Source: Mastacembelus armatus
Lineage: Eukaryota; Chordata; Actinopteri; Synbranchiformes; Mastacembelidae
DNA: 64,000 nt
Assembly (NCBI RefSeq): GCF_900324485.2
Contig: NC_046648.1
Coordinates: 17,233,739 to 17,297,738 of the forward strand
Direction: 5' to 3'
Below are positions 22,633-35,749 of this stretch, in pieces. Every line of letters begins with the position of its first letter. The stretch's first letter is position 1. The notes under the pieces are model-generated. The model had not been told where the DNA came from. It did not search any database and saw only the letters and a list, made by a program, of their open reading frames with translations. The translations under genes and the position numbers were made by a program.

Positions 22633-25600
22633 ATGGAAGAAGGAGTGTCGTGGGTAGACAGTGTGGACGGGGACAGGCCGAGGGACACGGATGATTTGAA
22701 GCCAGCAGCTGCAGAGACAAACCATCTCCGCAGGGGGTCAGCAGACAAACACAGAGACACGAAGTTCAATACGCTAAGTAATCAGGCAAGTGACGCGCAA
22801 AGGGACTTTTATTTTTACACTGTAATATAGCGAAATACGTGTGATCAAGTACAGTTTTGATGTACTTCAGTGTCAGCACTTTGTGATGATGCAGCAAATT
22901 CACCATGTTTTTTCTGACATTTGTTGTTACATACTTAAAGACTATTTTTCATTCTAAATATCATATCTGAATACTTGAATTTCCTTTTGGGGATGAATAA
23001 AGTTTATCTCATCTTATCTTATCTTACTATCATGGATGGATCACAGAACAGGCCTACAAGAGCACACGCCCAGGGGCCCAGGAGTACAGGGAGCCCATAG
23101 ACCAGAGAACCCTGAGGGGACTCCTAACCTTCATGTTGTAAAGTCAAAGTCGACTGCACAAGCCACAAAATGAGAAAGAAATAATTACAAAATTATACAA
23201 AAAGACTGAAAAGTGACACAAATTGTATAATAAAATGAACAGAAAACAGCACCTGACAGAAAAACTACAAAAATGCCCAAAAATGACCAAATTAGACACA
23301 AAACAAGTCCAAAAAAGTGAAAAATGACCATAAAGACATGCAAAACAAGCAACATCTCATAAAATTGACACAAAACCCCCACAAGAAGACACAAATTGAC
23401 TATGAGTGGTTGAGGAGGGGTCTGATGTCTCCTAATTCCGAATCAAAATTAAATGACTTTCTACTAAAAGTATAAAGATATTTCACCCTATCTTCAGAAC
23501 AAAAATGAAACCATCATATTAATGCAGCAGTGTCTCAGTCGAATATGAAAAGGGTTATTTCATATCAAAAATATTTAACTTTTGTTACTTTCAGTGCTTT
23601 TGCTGATGAGACTTTACTTGAATGAGATTTTGAATGTCCTTCACTTGTAAATAAATATTTTTATAACTACTTTTATTTAAGTAAAAACATGTAACTACAT
23701 CTCCCTCAGCATCACTCATCTCACAGCGTCAAAGTGTTAAACATTTTTCAGAGGGACTGCACAATGTGTTCCATTATCAGGTTCACTGAATATTTTGAAA
23801 TCTGCTAAACAAAAAGCACAGATAAAAAAAAGCGTAGCCTTGAGATTCATAGAGTGCACATCTCAACTTATCTGATGCTTGTTTGTCGATATGTGAAACA
23901 CGTTTGATCTTCTGATAAGCCAACATGAAATGCACTGCTGGAAATGCTCATTATGTTTGACTGCATTTTCATATTTCAGAGGTGGAAGAGTGTCAGTGAC
24001 TTTGTTACACTGAGCAAAGGAACATCTGCTGGGGCAAAATCTAGACCTCAAATCAACTTCCTGTTCAACCAGGGAGCGTCAGACAAAAACCCGCCATCTG
24101 AGGTATTCTGGTATCTCCTGCTTATCACAGTACATGCTGACATACTTACAAACAGATACAGGTCCGCCCAATCAAACAACTGAAGTAGCACTACTTGTTC
24201 CACTCTATTGGCATACTTTTTGATGTAGCAACTGATCACATCTATTAGATCAGTTAAGGATCTTCTTAAGACTTACTGGTTCACTATAAGAGTTTCCTCA
24301 GTTTTTATTCTTGCTGTTTCTTCTGTTTTACCTTTCTGTCTTGTTGTTTTTTGTCCCTCCATGACTTTTTTTAACCCCTAAGGAGCAAGGTCAGCTGGAT
24401 GTGCTGAAGCAAAGCCTGGAGAGATTTCCTGTGCCACTGATTCTAAAGTGGAGATGGAAGGAGGAAAGTCAGGGGACAACACTTGAGAAGACCTGGACGG
24501 ATATAGTGCATTCTCATTCGGTACAGGCCCTTACACAATATTCTGTTGTTTTCTTTTTGTGGAAAAACTCCATTAAAAGACCAAAACCCCAAATAAAGAA
24601 AACATCATCCTGCTGCTGTATATATTTACTAATGTATGAAAATAGTCCCCAGTTTCCTAGTTTCCTCCTGTTTAACTAAAGCTCAGGCTTTTGGGGAAAT
24701 TATTTAGGAAAGAATGGACTTGAAGCAGAGAACTATTGACAAGCTGAGGACGTCGGAAAACCTGAGATAAATAGACCTTTGCTTTGTGGGATTTTTTTGA
24801 CAGTAAGAAAAACAGATTATTGCCAGCTCAATTCTTTAAATACTCCACTTTGTACTATAAAATACATGAGTATTATGTCACTTGTAGTCATTACTGAATC
24901 GTGGCTAGTAATCATTGTATTTGCCTTCTCATGTCTTCCTTTCATGGTCAGACGATGACAAAGATGCAGAGACACCAACAGGAGGCGCTGTGGGAGTTTG
25001 TTAACACTGAACTCACCTACATCAACAAGCTCCTTATTATCAAAGATGTAAGATTTCAGTCTGTGCATGTTGTCATAATCAAAATCTCTTTGTATGTATG
25101 TCAAAGCTGAAAAGGGATTTTCCACAGGATGTCTAACGATGCTGCATTTGCCTCTCACAGGTGGTTATTGCGGCTCTTGTTAACCTGCACCAACATGGAT
25201 TTCTCCAGGAGGTCAGTCTGCAGAGCATGCAGCCTATATGGGAGCAGAAACACACAAACATGCTGCACAACACATTTAACCTGTAGGTTAATCTTCCACT
25301 GTTCTGTATAGTCACCAGCTAAATGACACTGAAAACATCCGCTCCAGCTGCTATAGACTATACGCAAATGCAAGTGGAAAGTGTAGCACAACTTTCCACT
25401 GAGAAGATGGAAAACATCACAGAGGAGGGTAGTTTAACTTTAGCACTATAATTTTTATTTTTGTTTTGACTTCCTGTTGTCACAGGTGACACCTGAACTG
25501 CTTTTCTCCAACCTCCCCTCCATCCTCAGTGCACACCAGCTGTTTTGGCAGGAGGTGATTTATCCAATGTTAGTGGAAGTCCGGAGGACAGGCAAACCTC

Positions 25601-28600
25601 TTGACCCCACGAGGTTAGAAACTGGTTGCCTGCAGGTAAGAGCTCACTGTCTGCAAAGTGTATCACAAACATTTGACCATAACTAAATATCCATACTCCC
25701 AACCCTGTAATAAAAAATACTTGCACCGGAGCGTGAACATGCATTCAGATATATATTTGGGAGGGTTGTACTTCCAGTTTTTGGTGAAAGCTGGTTTTGT
25801 TCCAGTTAAATATTCATTATATATGTTGGTGTCTCCAGTGTGAACGAGATCTAAGTACATTTACTCATGTAACATGCACAAGTGCATAAAGAAATTGCAC
25901 TTGGGTATGTTACATATAATGCAGTGTTTTACAATAAGTGAATAAATAATCGACCCCTGTCATGCTGCAGATAAAGATCTCCCAAGATATGTTTAAATAC
26001 ATACAAAAATATTCAGTTTAAAATCATTTTTTTCTATCTGATATCTTTAAAGGTTGAATTAACAAAAGTTAAAAATCTAATGCAAACACTGTTCATTTTA
26101 AAGGTTTAACTGCTGAACAAAGATGACTCCTACTTAAATTCTGTTCATATGCACTGGAAGCCTCAATTTTCCATCATACTCAGGCACAATCTCTGCACAA
26201 AAATTGTTTTACACAGTGATAGGCAAACATCCAAGTAAAATATCTTAAAATGTGGCTTACAATCCAATGAAATAATAATCACATAACACCGCTAGGGGTT
26301 ATTCTGGTGCATAATATTTAGATATTAGTATTTTGGATATTTTAAGTTTATTTTGATAAGACTTTTTACTTAACTCCATTGATTTCGTGTTATTTAGTGC
26401 ACTTCCATACATTTTCCACATCGTCTTTAATCATCCTTTTCTTTTCGTTCATAGTTTCACGAGCGTTTCTCCTCCTATAAGCATTACTGCTCAGAGGAGG
26501 AAAACAATCTTGAGTTCACACGCAGGCAGACGGAGAGCAGCCTTCATTTCCTCACTTTTGTTCAGGTACAAGCGCATCAGCATCCAAATGCATGCAACAC
26601 ACAACCCAATTATGCGTGCTTTTGAGGATGAAAGTTCACACACATGCTGAAATTCTCTCCCACACTAACCCAATTATTAGTGGAATTCAGTGTAATGATA
26701 AACTCTTCTGTTATTAATGGTGGCTCTGTGTGGTTTCTCATGGTTTCATAACCCTGTGGGAGACATGTCATAGGCGCTTCCTGACGGGCAACCACATGAC
26801 ACACCAACGTCTTCCCTAAATGATTCATTCTTAGCAGTGGTTTAAAGGATTACTTTCTTTCTAAGCTAAGCGCAGGACATTTCTGGGAAAAGTGATTGCA
26901 AGACAAGAAACACTGTCCTGCAATTGCTTTTCACACAAAGCCTGAAAGTCAAACCTTTGAATGACATTTACTGCATGGAATAATGAGCACTTCTGATATA
27001 AACACAGTAAATTGCAATGCTAGATTATTTACAGAACCAGGTACCACTGTTGTGTACGTATGTATTCAACATTTCCTTTTTCACTTATGTCATACCATCA
27101 CGCCTGACACCCTGAGTAGGAGGTGACATTTTTTTGTTGTCAAGCAATTAAAGACAGATTTTATCAGGAAATGTTACTCGGTGGGTGTTAGAGGGTCTGT
27201 TGGCTCAAATCACACAAAACAAAATCATCTCACTTAGGCCTTGTGGTAGTTTTTGTTTTGGTGGATGTGGTTTTATTTGTTAAGCCTTTGGCATATCAGT
27301 CCTCTGTCACCACAACACACTAGATGTGAATGGAAAAATTAAGAATAAGTTTCCAGTGCTTCAAGAAGCACGAACAAAATAAACTATCTGCTTGGTGAAG
27401 CTGCTTGAAACTTCAGCATGCTGTTTGGTAGTAATTTGGGTAAATCGACCCTTATATTTCATGTTTTGTGTATGACTTTAGTCACAATACCACAAGATTA
27501 AGCAATAAAATACTGTACAAATGAAATGCACGCAATTCTTGTGTTTTTGTCCTGTGCAGTGGGTGGAGAGTCACCCTCAGTGTGATCGGATGCGGCTTGG
27601 AGACATGCAGGTCAAACCCCATCAGAGGATCACAAAGTACCCCCTCCTTCTCAAAGCTGTGCTCAAGAATACAGGGGACCCCCATGTACAACGAACACTC
27701 AAAGGCATGGTGAGGATCTGACACGATGTGAAAATTCTTCCAAGCACAAATTATTTCTCATTTAGCAACCATCAATCACCCAGCTACTCACACTAAACCA
27801 TTCTGACTATTTCTAGTTATCAGGTGTAAACAATTTTTTGAAGAGCATCAATGACTACTTGAAACTAAAAGACGAGCAGCTTGCTCTGTCCATCACTGCT
27901 CAGAAGGTGGAGGGATACGTGATGGAGGGGATAAATGAAGAAATTGACAAGGTAAAATACCTTAATCTTCAAAATTTGTTTTAGATATGTTTAAAAACTA
28001 AATAGAGATTTTTTGTGTAGATATTCTCGAGTCAAAATCGCAGAAACTAACATTCTCTGCACTACATCAATTAAATCACTGTGAAAAAAGTACAGGTACA
28101 ATTACTAAAATAAATGATGGCTAAATTCTTTTTAGCTGCTTAAGTTTCAGGGACTTGGTATTGTGCATACTGGTTCACTGTCCTGGCCTACATACTGACA
28201 CACTTGAACTGAGTTGAGCCATCATTAATGGTATTATTAACACCAGCTGTTCTCCTAATATAACAAGTAAAACTGTCTGTCGTGAAAACAGTTTAGCCTT
28301 TGTACCAATGGTTATTCATCGTGGATTTCCTTGACAGCATGTCAGAGAGATCTGTCAGTTTGACCTGACGTGCCCCATCAGAGGAGTGGGTCCTGGAGCT
28401 GTACGTAAGCTGCTGCTGAACGAGAACTTAAAAATTCGGGGGAGAAAAGACAGCAAGGTGCTTATGCACTCAGCTACTGCACATTTAAATGTATCTCTTC
28501 AGAATATCCTTTTTGTTACTTCTTTGACTTTCCTGGTTTTTCTTGCACACTGTGTTTTGCAGCTGGAGGTGATGGCACTACTTTTCTCAGATGTGCTGCT

Positions 28601-31600
28601 AATGACCAAACTCCAGAAGAAAGGAGAGCGGCTGAAGGTGGTCCGACCTCCTCTCGCCCTCGACAGAACAACTTGCATAGCACTGAAAGATGGCTGTGGG
28701 TAACATTTTCTAGTAGACGCTGAGCCAAGCCAGCTGGATATTTTGTCAATAAATTATAAATCTCATTGTTCCTCAGGTTCATTTGTTCTTGTGGAGATTG
28801 GTGAGCTTCAGAGTGCTATGAACGTCTACATATTTGCAGCCAGCACCTCAGAGAGCTGCTCCACATGGATCTCCACCATCAACCAGGCAAAGGTAAAACC
28901 ATGACATCAAATCAAAATTTGTATTTGCATCCTGAGAGAACTGTGTTGTTTCATGCGTTATTTTTATTTCTATGTTACAGGAAACACTGAGCCACCTGAG
29001 GGAGACAGAACGCAACAGACAACTGGAGAACTGGAAAATCCAGCAGCAGGTGGACAAACCTGTTCAAGAAGCCAAACTGGATGATTTGGAGACAGAAGAA
29101 CAACCTCTTATACAATCAGGAGAGGAAGCGTCTGTGGATGATGCTGGTGAATTTCTTATCCATCAGGAACAGTGGCAGGCTTCAGAGGATGTGGCCACTG
29201 GATTACCTTTTTGGTACTCCCATTCCAACGACATGAGCCCTAAACCAATGCATAAGAAATTTAGCCATCGACAAAATGCAGTCAGAGGATATGAATGGAT
29301 AGAAATGGGTGTTAGAGAAGACCAGGTTTGGAGGCAAATGGTGAAAGAAGAAGAAATAATTAAATCTCAGATGACCGAGGAGCAAAGGGAGACCTTTATC
29401 GACAGGGTGCATTCTGCCCCTAATCTGGGAAATTTAATTCCTAACACTTCTGCAGCATCATTAAGATACAGCACACCTGGACCACCTATTTTTTTACCAG
29501 GTGGATTACCAGATGTTGACTACCCAACAGACGAAGACTCAGATTCCCAGTTTATGAACCAGGACACGAGGAGAAATTCCAGCTACAGCCAATCTGGAGA
29601 CATGGAGGGAATAACAAAGGCTTGGGGGTTTCACAGAAATTTGAAATCACCTGGGTTACAAAGGAAAAGGATAGTCGGCGCTCATCAGGGCCAGTCTGTA
29701 CAGAACCCTAAGCACTTCCTCCAAGGCTCAAAAGGCACTTGGGCTGCTTCTTCCAACTATGACACAAACTACAACTTCAACAATAAGAGAAACTCTGCTC
29801 CTTCTGGCCAGAGCTCAGATTCCCACCGGGTGTTCACTCTGGGCTCGCTCAAGTCAAATCAAAACAGGTTTTGGAACATACATGGTAGAGTTTCTCCTGA
29901 TGCCCAAACATTGTCTGAATCTGAGCTGCCTGATCCAAACTGCTATAATAGACACAAAAAGCAAAGTCACAGGAGAGCCTCCATTCCTAACATTATCTTT
30001 GAAAGAGAGCATGACCGTCGTCTGCCCCCCACTAGTCTCTACACTCTACCCCAAGAACAAGACCCACCTTTCCCCAGCTCAGGACCTAGCCTAAATGGAC
30101 ACCCCTCACCTCTGCACGGTCTTCTGGAAAGAGCCAAAGAAAGAGTGAGAGAACGAGATGTAATAAAGAGAGACAAAAATGGAAAAATTACCAATATGAA
30201 GTCAGGGTATCCTCCTTCCCCCTCATTTTCCACTACACCCTCAGACACTGAGTTGGAGAAGTTGGAGCTGTTGAGAGGCGGAGTGCGTAAAGAATGGAAC
30301 GAGCAGCTGGTGGATGGAGATGAAGATGAGCTAAGGAACAGGTTAGTACTTCATGCATTATTTATTATGTGACTAACAGAAGTGTTAAGTGTGCTACACA
30401 ACACAATACACAGAGTCCTTATTCAAACAACTTAAAAATGGTCCTCAAATATTTGAATATTTATTAAAATCTTCACCAAAACCAGTTCTATTCCAGTGGA
30501 TTTTCACAGAAACGCTATGAAAAAGTCATTTCATCCAGCCACTGTTTATAAGTAGGTGGATAAATGGATTTGTAATATCTTCAAGATGAGTCTTTTGGAA
30601 AATAACTCTCATAGAAGTTTAAGAAACATCCAGGGCCGAGACCCAAATTTGATGTTTATTTATATAGCTCAGAGTCACAAATCAATGGAGCATGCTTATA
30701 ATTCAAGGTTGGTGGCCTCAGAGATTATAGTTTTGTTAACTATGAAACTATGAAAGGCTGCACACTGTATTGCACATTATTTGAAGGCACAGGTTCAAAT
30801 AGAAAATATACAGTATAATGGATGATTTTCTTTCACTACTACTAGTATCTGTCTATCCATCATTATACTGCTTATTCTATCCAGGGTTGCAGGGTGGCTG
30901 GAGCCAATCCCAGTCGGCTTGGGCAAGAGGCGGGGTGCAAGTCACCAGTCTATCACAGGGCTGATACATAGACAACCAGTCGCACTCACATTCACACCTA
31001 CGGGCAGTTTAGAGTCATCTGTTAACTTAACCACAACCTGCATATCTTTGGACTGTGGGAGGAGGCTGGAACTTGAGAAAACCAGTCCACACAAGGGAAA
31101 AACACAAAGACCCCTGGTTAAACCGGGCTCGAAACCAGAACCTTCATGCTCTGAGGCGACAGTGCTAACCACTTCTGCACTGGGATGCCCACTACTACTA
31201 CTACTAATACTTATTTATTTATTCATTGCCTTATCTAAGTACAACACAGAAAATGGCCATACAGACAGAATAAAATAAAAACTCAGAAGGTTGAATTTTG
31301 TTAAACCTCATTGTATTTGCCCTCCTCTACATGATGGTGAGAGATCACCCTCAGGAAACTTGGTTTTGATTCATTGTCTTATTATAGAACAAGGTTGGAT
31401 CCTTTCTGACATGAGCCCAGGCCCTGTGCTGGAGGAACACAACCTCGGTGCTCTGTTATCATCACACAGAGTCCAAATACTGATGCACGTCAAGCTTTTC
31501 ATTCATTTTTTTTTATCATAACAGACTTCTTGCTTCTCTTGCTTCAATAATAGTCAGTTGAATATACTACTAATACTTTGCTCTGTGCTACTTAAATGTA

Positions 31601-32370
31601 TTTGTATTCCCCTTAACTGGGAAATTTATTTTTAACTTGTCGGCTCTGTACTATTGAAATGAGCTTTCAGTGAAGAGGAGGCAGATAATGGACAGATTGT
31701 TCTGTGACAATGGAAACTTTATTAGTCTGATGTGTTTCTAACCACAGCACTCTGTATATGCACCCTTAGGTCCTAAGTAACACATTTAATACTCTGTAGC
31801 CCACAAAACATTTGCTAAGATGTTTTCCGAGCAGTGACTTAAAACACCCTATACACAATTTAACAGTTTATTATATTCAGTTTCTTCTGTATTTTATTAA
31901 ACACAGCTGCTTTCTTATGATTAGTCAAAAAGATGATAAAATTCATCATATGATCAGACTTTCTTAGTTTAATGTTTTCATGATGCTCTGTGTTTTTGAA
32001 CATCATACCTTATGTACTAATAACTGTGTTGTACATGCCAGTGTTGCGTTCAAAGGCTTCTTAAGCAGCTTTTAGTCTATGGCAGCTATGTAAGAGAAGC
32101 CGTCTAGAGACACGTGCAGTTTTTAGCAGTGGAAAGACCATGATGCACGGTAAATGTTGAAGAATAATCAGTTTGGAACTCTCTCTCTCTTTCTTTAGTG
32201 TTGTCTTTAGGGGTGGTGTAAATGTGGACTGGACAGGCTGGTGCTGTGATGATGATGAAATCATGGATCATTTGCAGTCTGGTGACGAAGGGCTTCTGGA
32301 GGGCATCAGTCGATCTTTGGTCTATTTGTCTCTCAATCCAGAAGACGAATGGGGGTGGAGTAATGTGTAG
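22633..32370 (+). CDS. plekhg6: PLEKHG6-type Rho guanine-nucleotide exchange factor (DH-PH)
   Basis: Activates Rho GTPases by nucleotide exchange. Exons: 22633-22785, 23980-24102, 24383-24520, 24952-25047, 25161-25211, 25486-25635, 26455-26565, 27560-27709, 27817-27951, 28338-28457, 28563-28695, 28777-28892, 28981-30341, 32199-32370. Phases close, 1002 aa (human about 790). The DH domain spans about residues 140-345, with ALWEFVNTELTYINKL at its start and VKPHQRITKYPLLLKAV in conserved region 3. The PH domain is at about 375-492 (LLFSDVLLMTK; DGCSFVLVEIG). One 1361-bp exon encodes a long, probably disordered, Ser/Pro/Asn-rich tail that accounts for the extra length. The first intron uses a GC donor (CAG|GCAAGT). 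The name rests on domain order plus the tnfrsf1a neighbour, as in human; PLEKHG5 is the closest alternative. Confidence 0.88.
23130..23400. repeat. degenerate minisatellite built on AAAATGACACAAA-like units
   Basis: Runs of short, diverged units such as AAAATGACC, GTGACACAAA and ATTGACACAAAA repeat with a spacing of about 10-15 bp within the first plekhg6 intron. The pattern is seen directly; unit boundaries are blurred. Confidence 0.5.
30852..31190. repeat. teleost interspersed repeat, longer copy
   Basis: Begins CCATCATTATACTGCTTATTC, continues through GGAGCCAATCCCAGTC, TCACATTCACACCTACGGGC and CTTTGGACTGTGGGAGGAGG, and ends near GACAGTGCTAACCACT. Its head and tail modules match those of the copy at 52092-52325. 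It lies in the last intron of plekhg6. Confidence 0.7.
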
Positions 32371-32771
32371 CAAAACTAGACACTTAGCGATCTGCGATTA
32401 CAGATGGTCATGAAGTGGACTCAAAATTCAGCTGAATATGAAATTCATAGAGAAACTCACCAAAGGACAAATAGAATAAAAGTCTTTCCATAAAGAATAC
32501 TGGATGCTGCAGCTCAGCAAACCTCTAGTTTACTGTTAACACCAAGGTATTCACTCTGAATTCAAAGATTCTAATTAAATAATAATTGAAATGAAAGATT
32601 CTGAAATTAATCAAAAAGATGTATTCTTTAGAATAATCCATACATGGAAACACATGGTCAGTATGTTGTGTAAATATAATGAAGCCTTTATTTTTTTATA
32701 TAAATGACATGAGTGCATTTTATTTATATGTGCTAGCTTTTCCCTCTCATTGACCCGAGACTCACGTTGTA

Positions 32772-32795
32772 AATAAAAAGAAAACCGGATTTATT
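32772..32795. terminator. opposed poly(A) signals of plekhg6 (+) and lag3 (-)
   Basis: AATAAA on the plus strand at 32772-32777 and on the minus strand (TTTATT, 32790-32795) lie 12 bp apart. A further plus-strand AATAAA at 32475-32480 is an alternative end for plekhg6. The genes converge, with stops at 32370 and 33072, so their 3' UTRs probably meet or overlap here. Confidence 0.55.
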
Positions 32796-33071
32796 TCTGT
32801 TAAATGCATTTAATTTGTAATACGTTTTGTTGTAGTATACATGCAAAGAAGTCATCACATAAAACAATTTACACCTGAATAAAAACACATAATATACAAT
32901 AGTTCAATTCGATTTTTCATAGAACAATAATACTGCTACATCTGCTCAATATTTACAAAACCTGTGCAAAAAAAAGTCTCCCAATACACTGCAGACACAA
33001 AAATGACAGATTTCACTTCAGTTTAGCGCTGATATTTTCTCCGCGATGCCACTGCCCAAATTAATGTGTCT

Positions 33072-35749
33072 TTATTTTTTCACCTGCCTCCTTTCTCTCT
33101 CCTCCCGCTCATTGGAGACAGTATGAACGATCGTCTCCAGTGCAGGGTATTGAAAGATTCTTTTCCTCTGTGGAAAAAAGACAGATGCAAATTTATTAAA
33201 ATAAGCAACATGAAGTAGAAATCAGGATGAAATTTGTGATCCGCACAAACATAGACCATATATGTAACACATTTTAATTCAATCTTGTGTGTATTTTTTT
33301 TTATTTGGTTGAAGAAAAAACTCAGGTGAGATAAGGTCATTTATTTTCAGCTTAACTACTGCAAACCATTTTCTCTAATCAAAAGTAATAATCTGCCTTT
33401 TTATCTTGCATGGGGGAAAAAAATAGCAAACTGAAATGATCCTATACAGCTGTGTTTATTTAGGTTTACGGTAAATTGAATAGTTAAATGAGATTTTGAA
33501 TAAAGTACAGATTTTTACCCTTTGGTAGTTCTTGTACATCTGAGCCAGAATCACCAGCAGGACAAGCAAGAGAAGGCAGAGTCCGATCACAGCAGCGGTG
33601 TTATGTGAGGAACCTGCTGCTTTTTGTCCACTCACTTGGCCTGTGAGGAACAACAGGACAACAGTCAGATAAAAGCAAAATGTGGCATTTTGCATGGACG
33701 TCAACATGGTGTATTCTTAGTATATATTTATAGCATATCATCATGAAGCCTAAACAGAAAAAAAAATGAAAGGGAAAGAACTTACTCATCAACGGGACAT
33801 GATATGTTACATTTCCCAAGATGCCTTCTTTCCCATAGTACCGACATGTCCATTCGCCCTGGTTCTCCTCTAACACCTTGCTGATATTTAGAGTCTTCCC
33901 CGCTTGGACAGGCACGACCAACTGAGTACCATTGTCCCGAACCCACTCATATTCTGTGACCTCACTGGTGTCGGACAGTTGGCAGGTGAGTTTTTCAACC
34001 CCTTTGTTGTTGCTGCTGACAACTGGGAGAATAAAACCAAGACAATCAAATTTATTTGCTCTCATAAAAAAAAAAATCTGTAGCTGGTTACTCAAGCCTG
34101 AACTGAATCCAAGTATTTTATTACACTTACTTCTGGCAACAACGAGCTGCATATTTTGAGCCAATAGTTGTCCTTCTAGGAATCCAGAGCATCTGTACCT
34201 GCCCTCATCCTCAAACCCAACCTCTTTCAAACTGGCAGACTTGTCCCAGGAGAGCTGAGAGGATGGCGAGAGTGTAGACAAAGCTTGAGGAAGGCGGCCA
34301 GGTGTCACTTTCTCCCACCTTGGTAAAGTGGGGGTTAAACCAGGGGAGAAGACACAGGGGAGCGTGACTGTAGATCCCACAGCAGTATACACCTTGGTGT
34401 TATCATTGGATGGCTGGATAATTCCTGTAAGACAAATATAAAAGAGATCAGTTTTAAGAGCATCAGTCATGAATAAATAGCACCCAGCAGTTTAATGCAT
34501 TTTTTTAGCATCTCACCTTTCACAGACATTGTAGCCGAAGCTCGTCCCTCTTTGCCGTTAAAGACCATGACACAGGTCCAGTTTCCTGTGAGCTTCATAG
34601 TTGCCTTTTCTCTCACAACACTTTTAGGAATATCTCTGTTTAAAAATGGCCTGTTGTTCAACATCCAGCGCACAGAAGCTCCATATGGCCAAGGAGTCAC
34701 ATTACATGTGACTGAAACATCTCTCCCCCATATGGAAACTGGCTGGGATACGGACACTGTATAGGATACATGAGAGGATAAGATTAATTAATGACATTAA
34801 CATACAGTCGCACAGTTTATTTTTGATATAGATATACAGTATAAATTTTATAATTCTGTTATTAGCCCAATGTTTTAAGAATGAATTTGATTTTTATTTC
34901 ACTTTCTCAACATATGCTGGATAATATATGCTAAAAAGGTTCATCGTTTTCACTCTCTCATGATCTTGGCATGCTCAATCAGTGCTTTGTCAGTATCTTT
35001 TTTAATAGTTGAATCTTCTGCACTGATTTAATACATTCACTGAGTAGTTGTAATGCAAGTATAGACATTTAAATGATCAGGGGCTTTCAAGACTGTGAAT
35101 AAGTTGATTACCTTTAATGACTCTGAGCACAACAATGTTTTCGGAGACCTTGTCTCCAAATTCCATCACGCAGGAGTAAACCCCTCCATCGTCCTCACTG
35201 ACATTGTTGATTTCCAGGCTGTAGTCACCTCTGTCGAACTGGGTGTGGGGGCACTGCACACGTTGGGCCCCTTTCTGTGCCCAACTAGAGCCCCAGTACT
35301 GCAAACCACTTTTTTGTTTTCTCCAAACAGTGCTGTGGATGAAAGTGTGACAACAGTACAGTGTCATCAGCGTATAAATGCAAAGGTTTTTGTTTTGAAG
35401 TTGAGGCATAGCTAATGAAACATGGGCTTATACATATATGGTGCTGGACAAAAGACAAACATCTTACCCTTTGTTGGCTTTACTCCAGATGACAGTGCGG
35501 GGGGTGGAGGATGAAAGACTAAAATGACAAGGTAGTACAGCCTGAGAGCCTGATTCAGCAAACACATCAGTGACCTCACACTGAGCTCCTGCAAAAAAAA
35601 CATACAAAGGTTTATTTCACATAGTTTCCAATAAAAAATCGAATGTTCATTTTATCATAAAGGTTTTTTGCATAAAGGTTATTCATAATCATAAGGTTAC
35701 CTGTCATAAACAAGGTAATCACCGCAAAGACGAAACACAGGAACATCAT
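33072..35749 (-). CDS. lag3: LAG3-like inhibitory receptor with four Ig domains
   Basis: T-cell inhibitory relative of CD4. Exons in gene order: 35749-35701, 35588-35468, 35332-35112, 34756-34517, 34424-34131, 34022-33786, 33640-33519, 33167-33072; phases close, 459 aa. After the signal peptide come four Ig domains. D1 (about 17-130) is split over two exons and ends RGDYSLEINNVSEDDGGVYSC; D2 131-210; D3 211-308; D4 309-387. A membrane helix at about 400-425 is followed by a 35-residue basic tail. The tail motif RIFQYPALETIVH resembles human LAG3 RRFSALEQGIH, and D1 RGDYSL matches LAG3 RGDFSL. The CxC Lck-binding motif expected of CD4 is absent. Human KIEELE and the Glu-Pro repeat are also absent. 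The gene is tail to tail with plekhg6. Confidence 0.82.

Noticed and set aside
23185-23394. Minus-strand hydrophobic frame resembling a membrane protein
   Set aside because: It is the reverse reading of the degenerate AAAATGACACAAA minisatellite.
25212-25285. Read-through extension of the 25161 exon of plekhg6
   Set aside because: It runs in frame for 24 codons, but a good acceptor at 25486 continues the conserved DH domain (VTPELLFSNLPSIL) directly.
34064-34120. Read-through of the lag3 D3 exon into D4
   Set aside because: An open frame crosses the intron, but consensus borders at 34130 and 34023 restore a normal Ig D3-D4 junction.
33072-35749. Naming the four-Ig receptor CD4
   Set aside because: There is no CxC Lck motif in the tail, and the D1 and tail motifs resemble LAG3.
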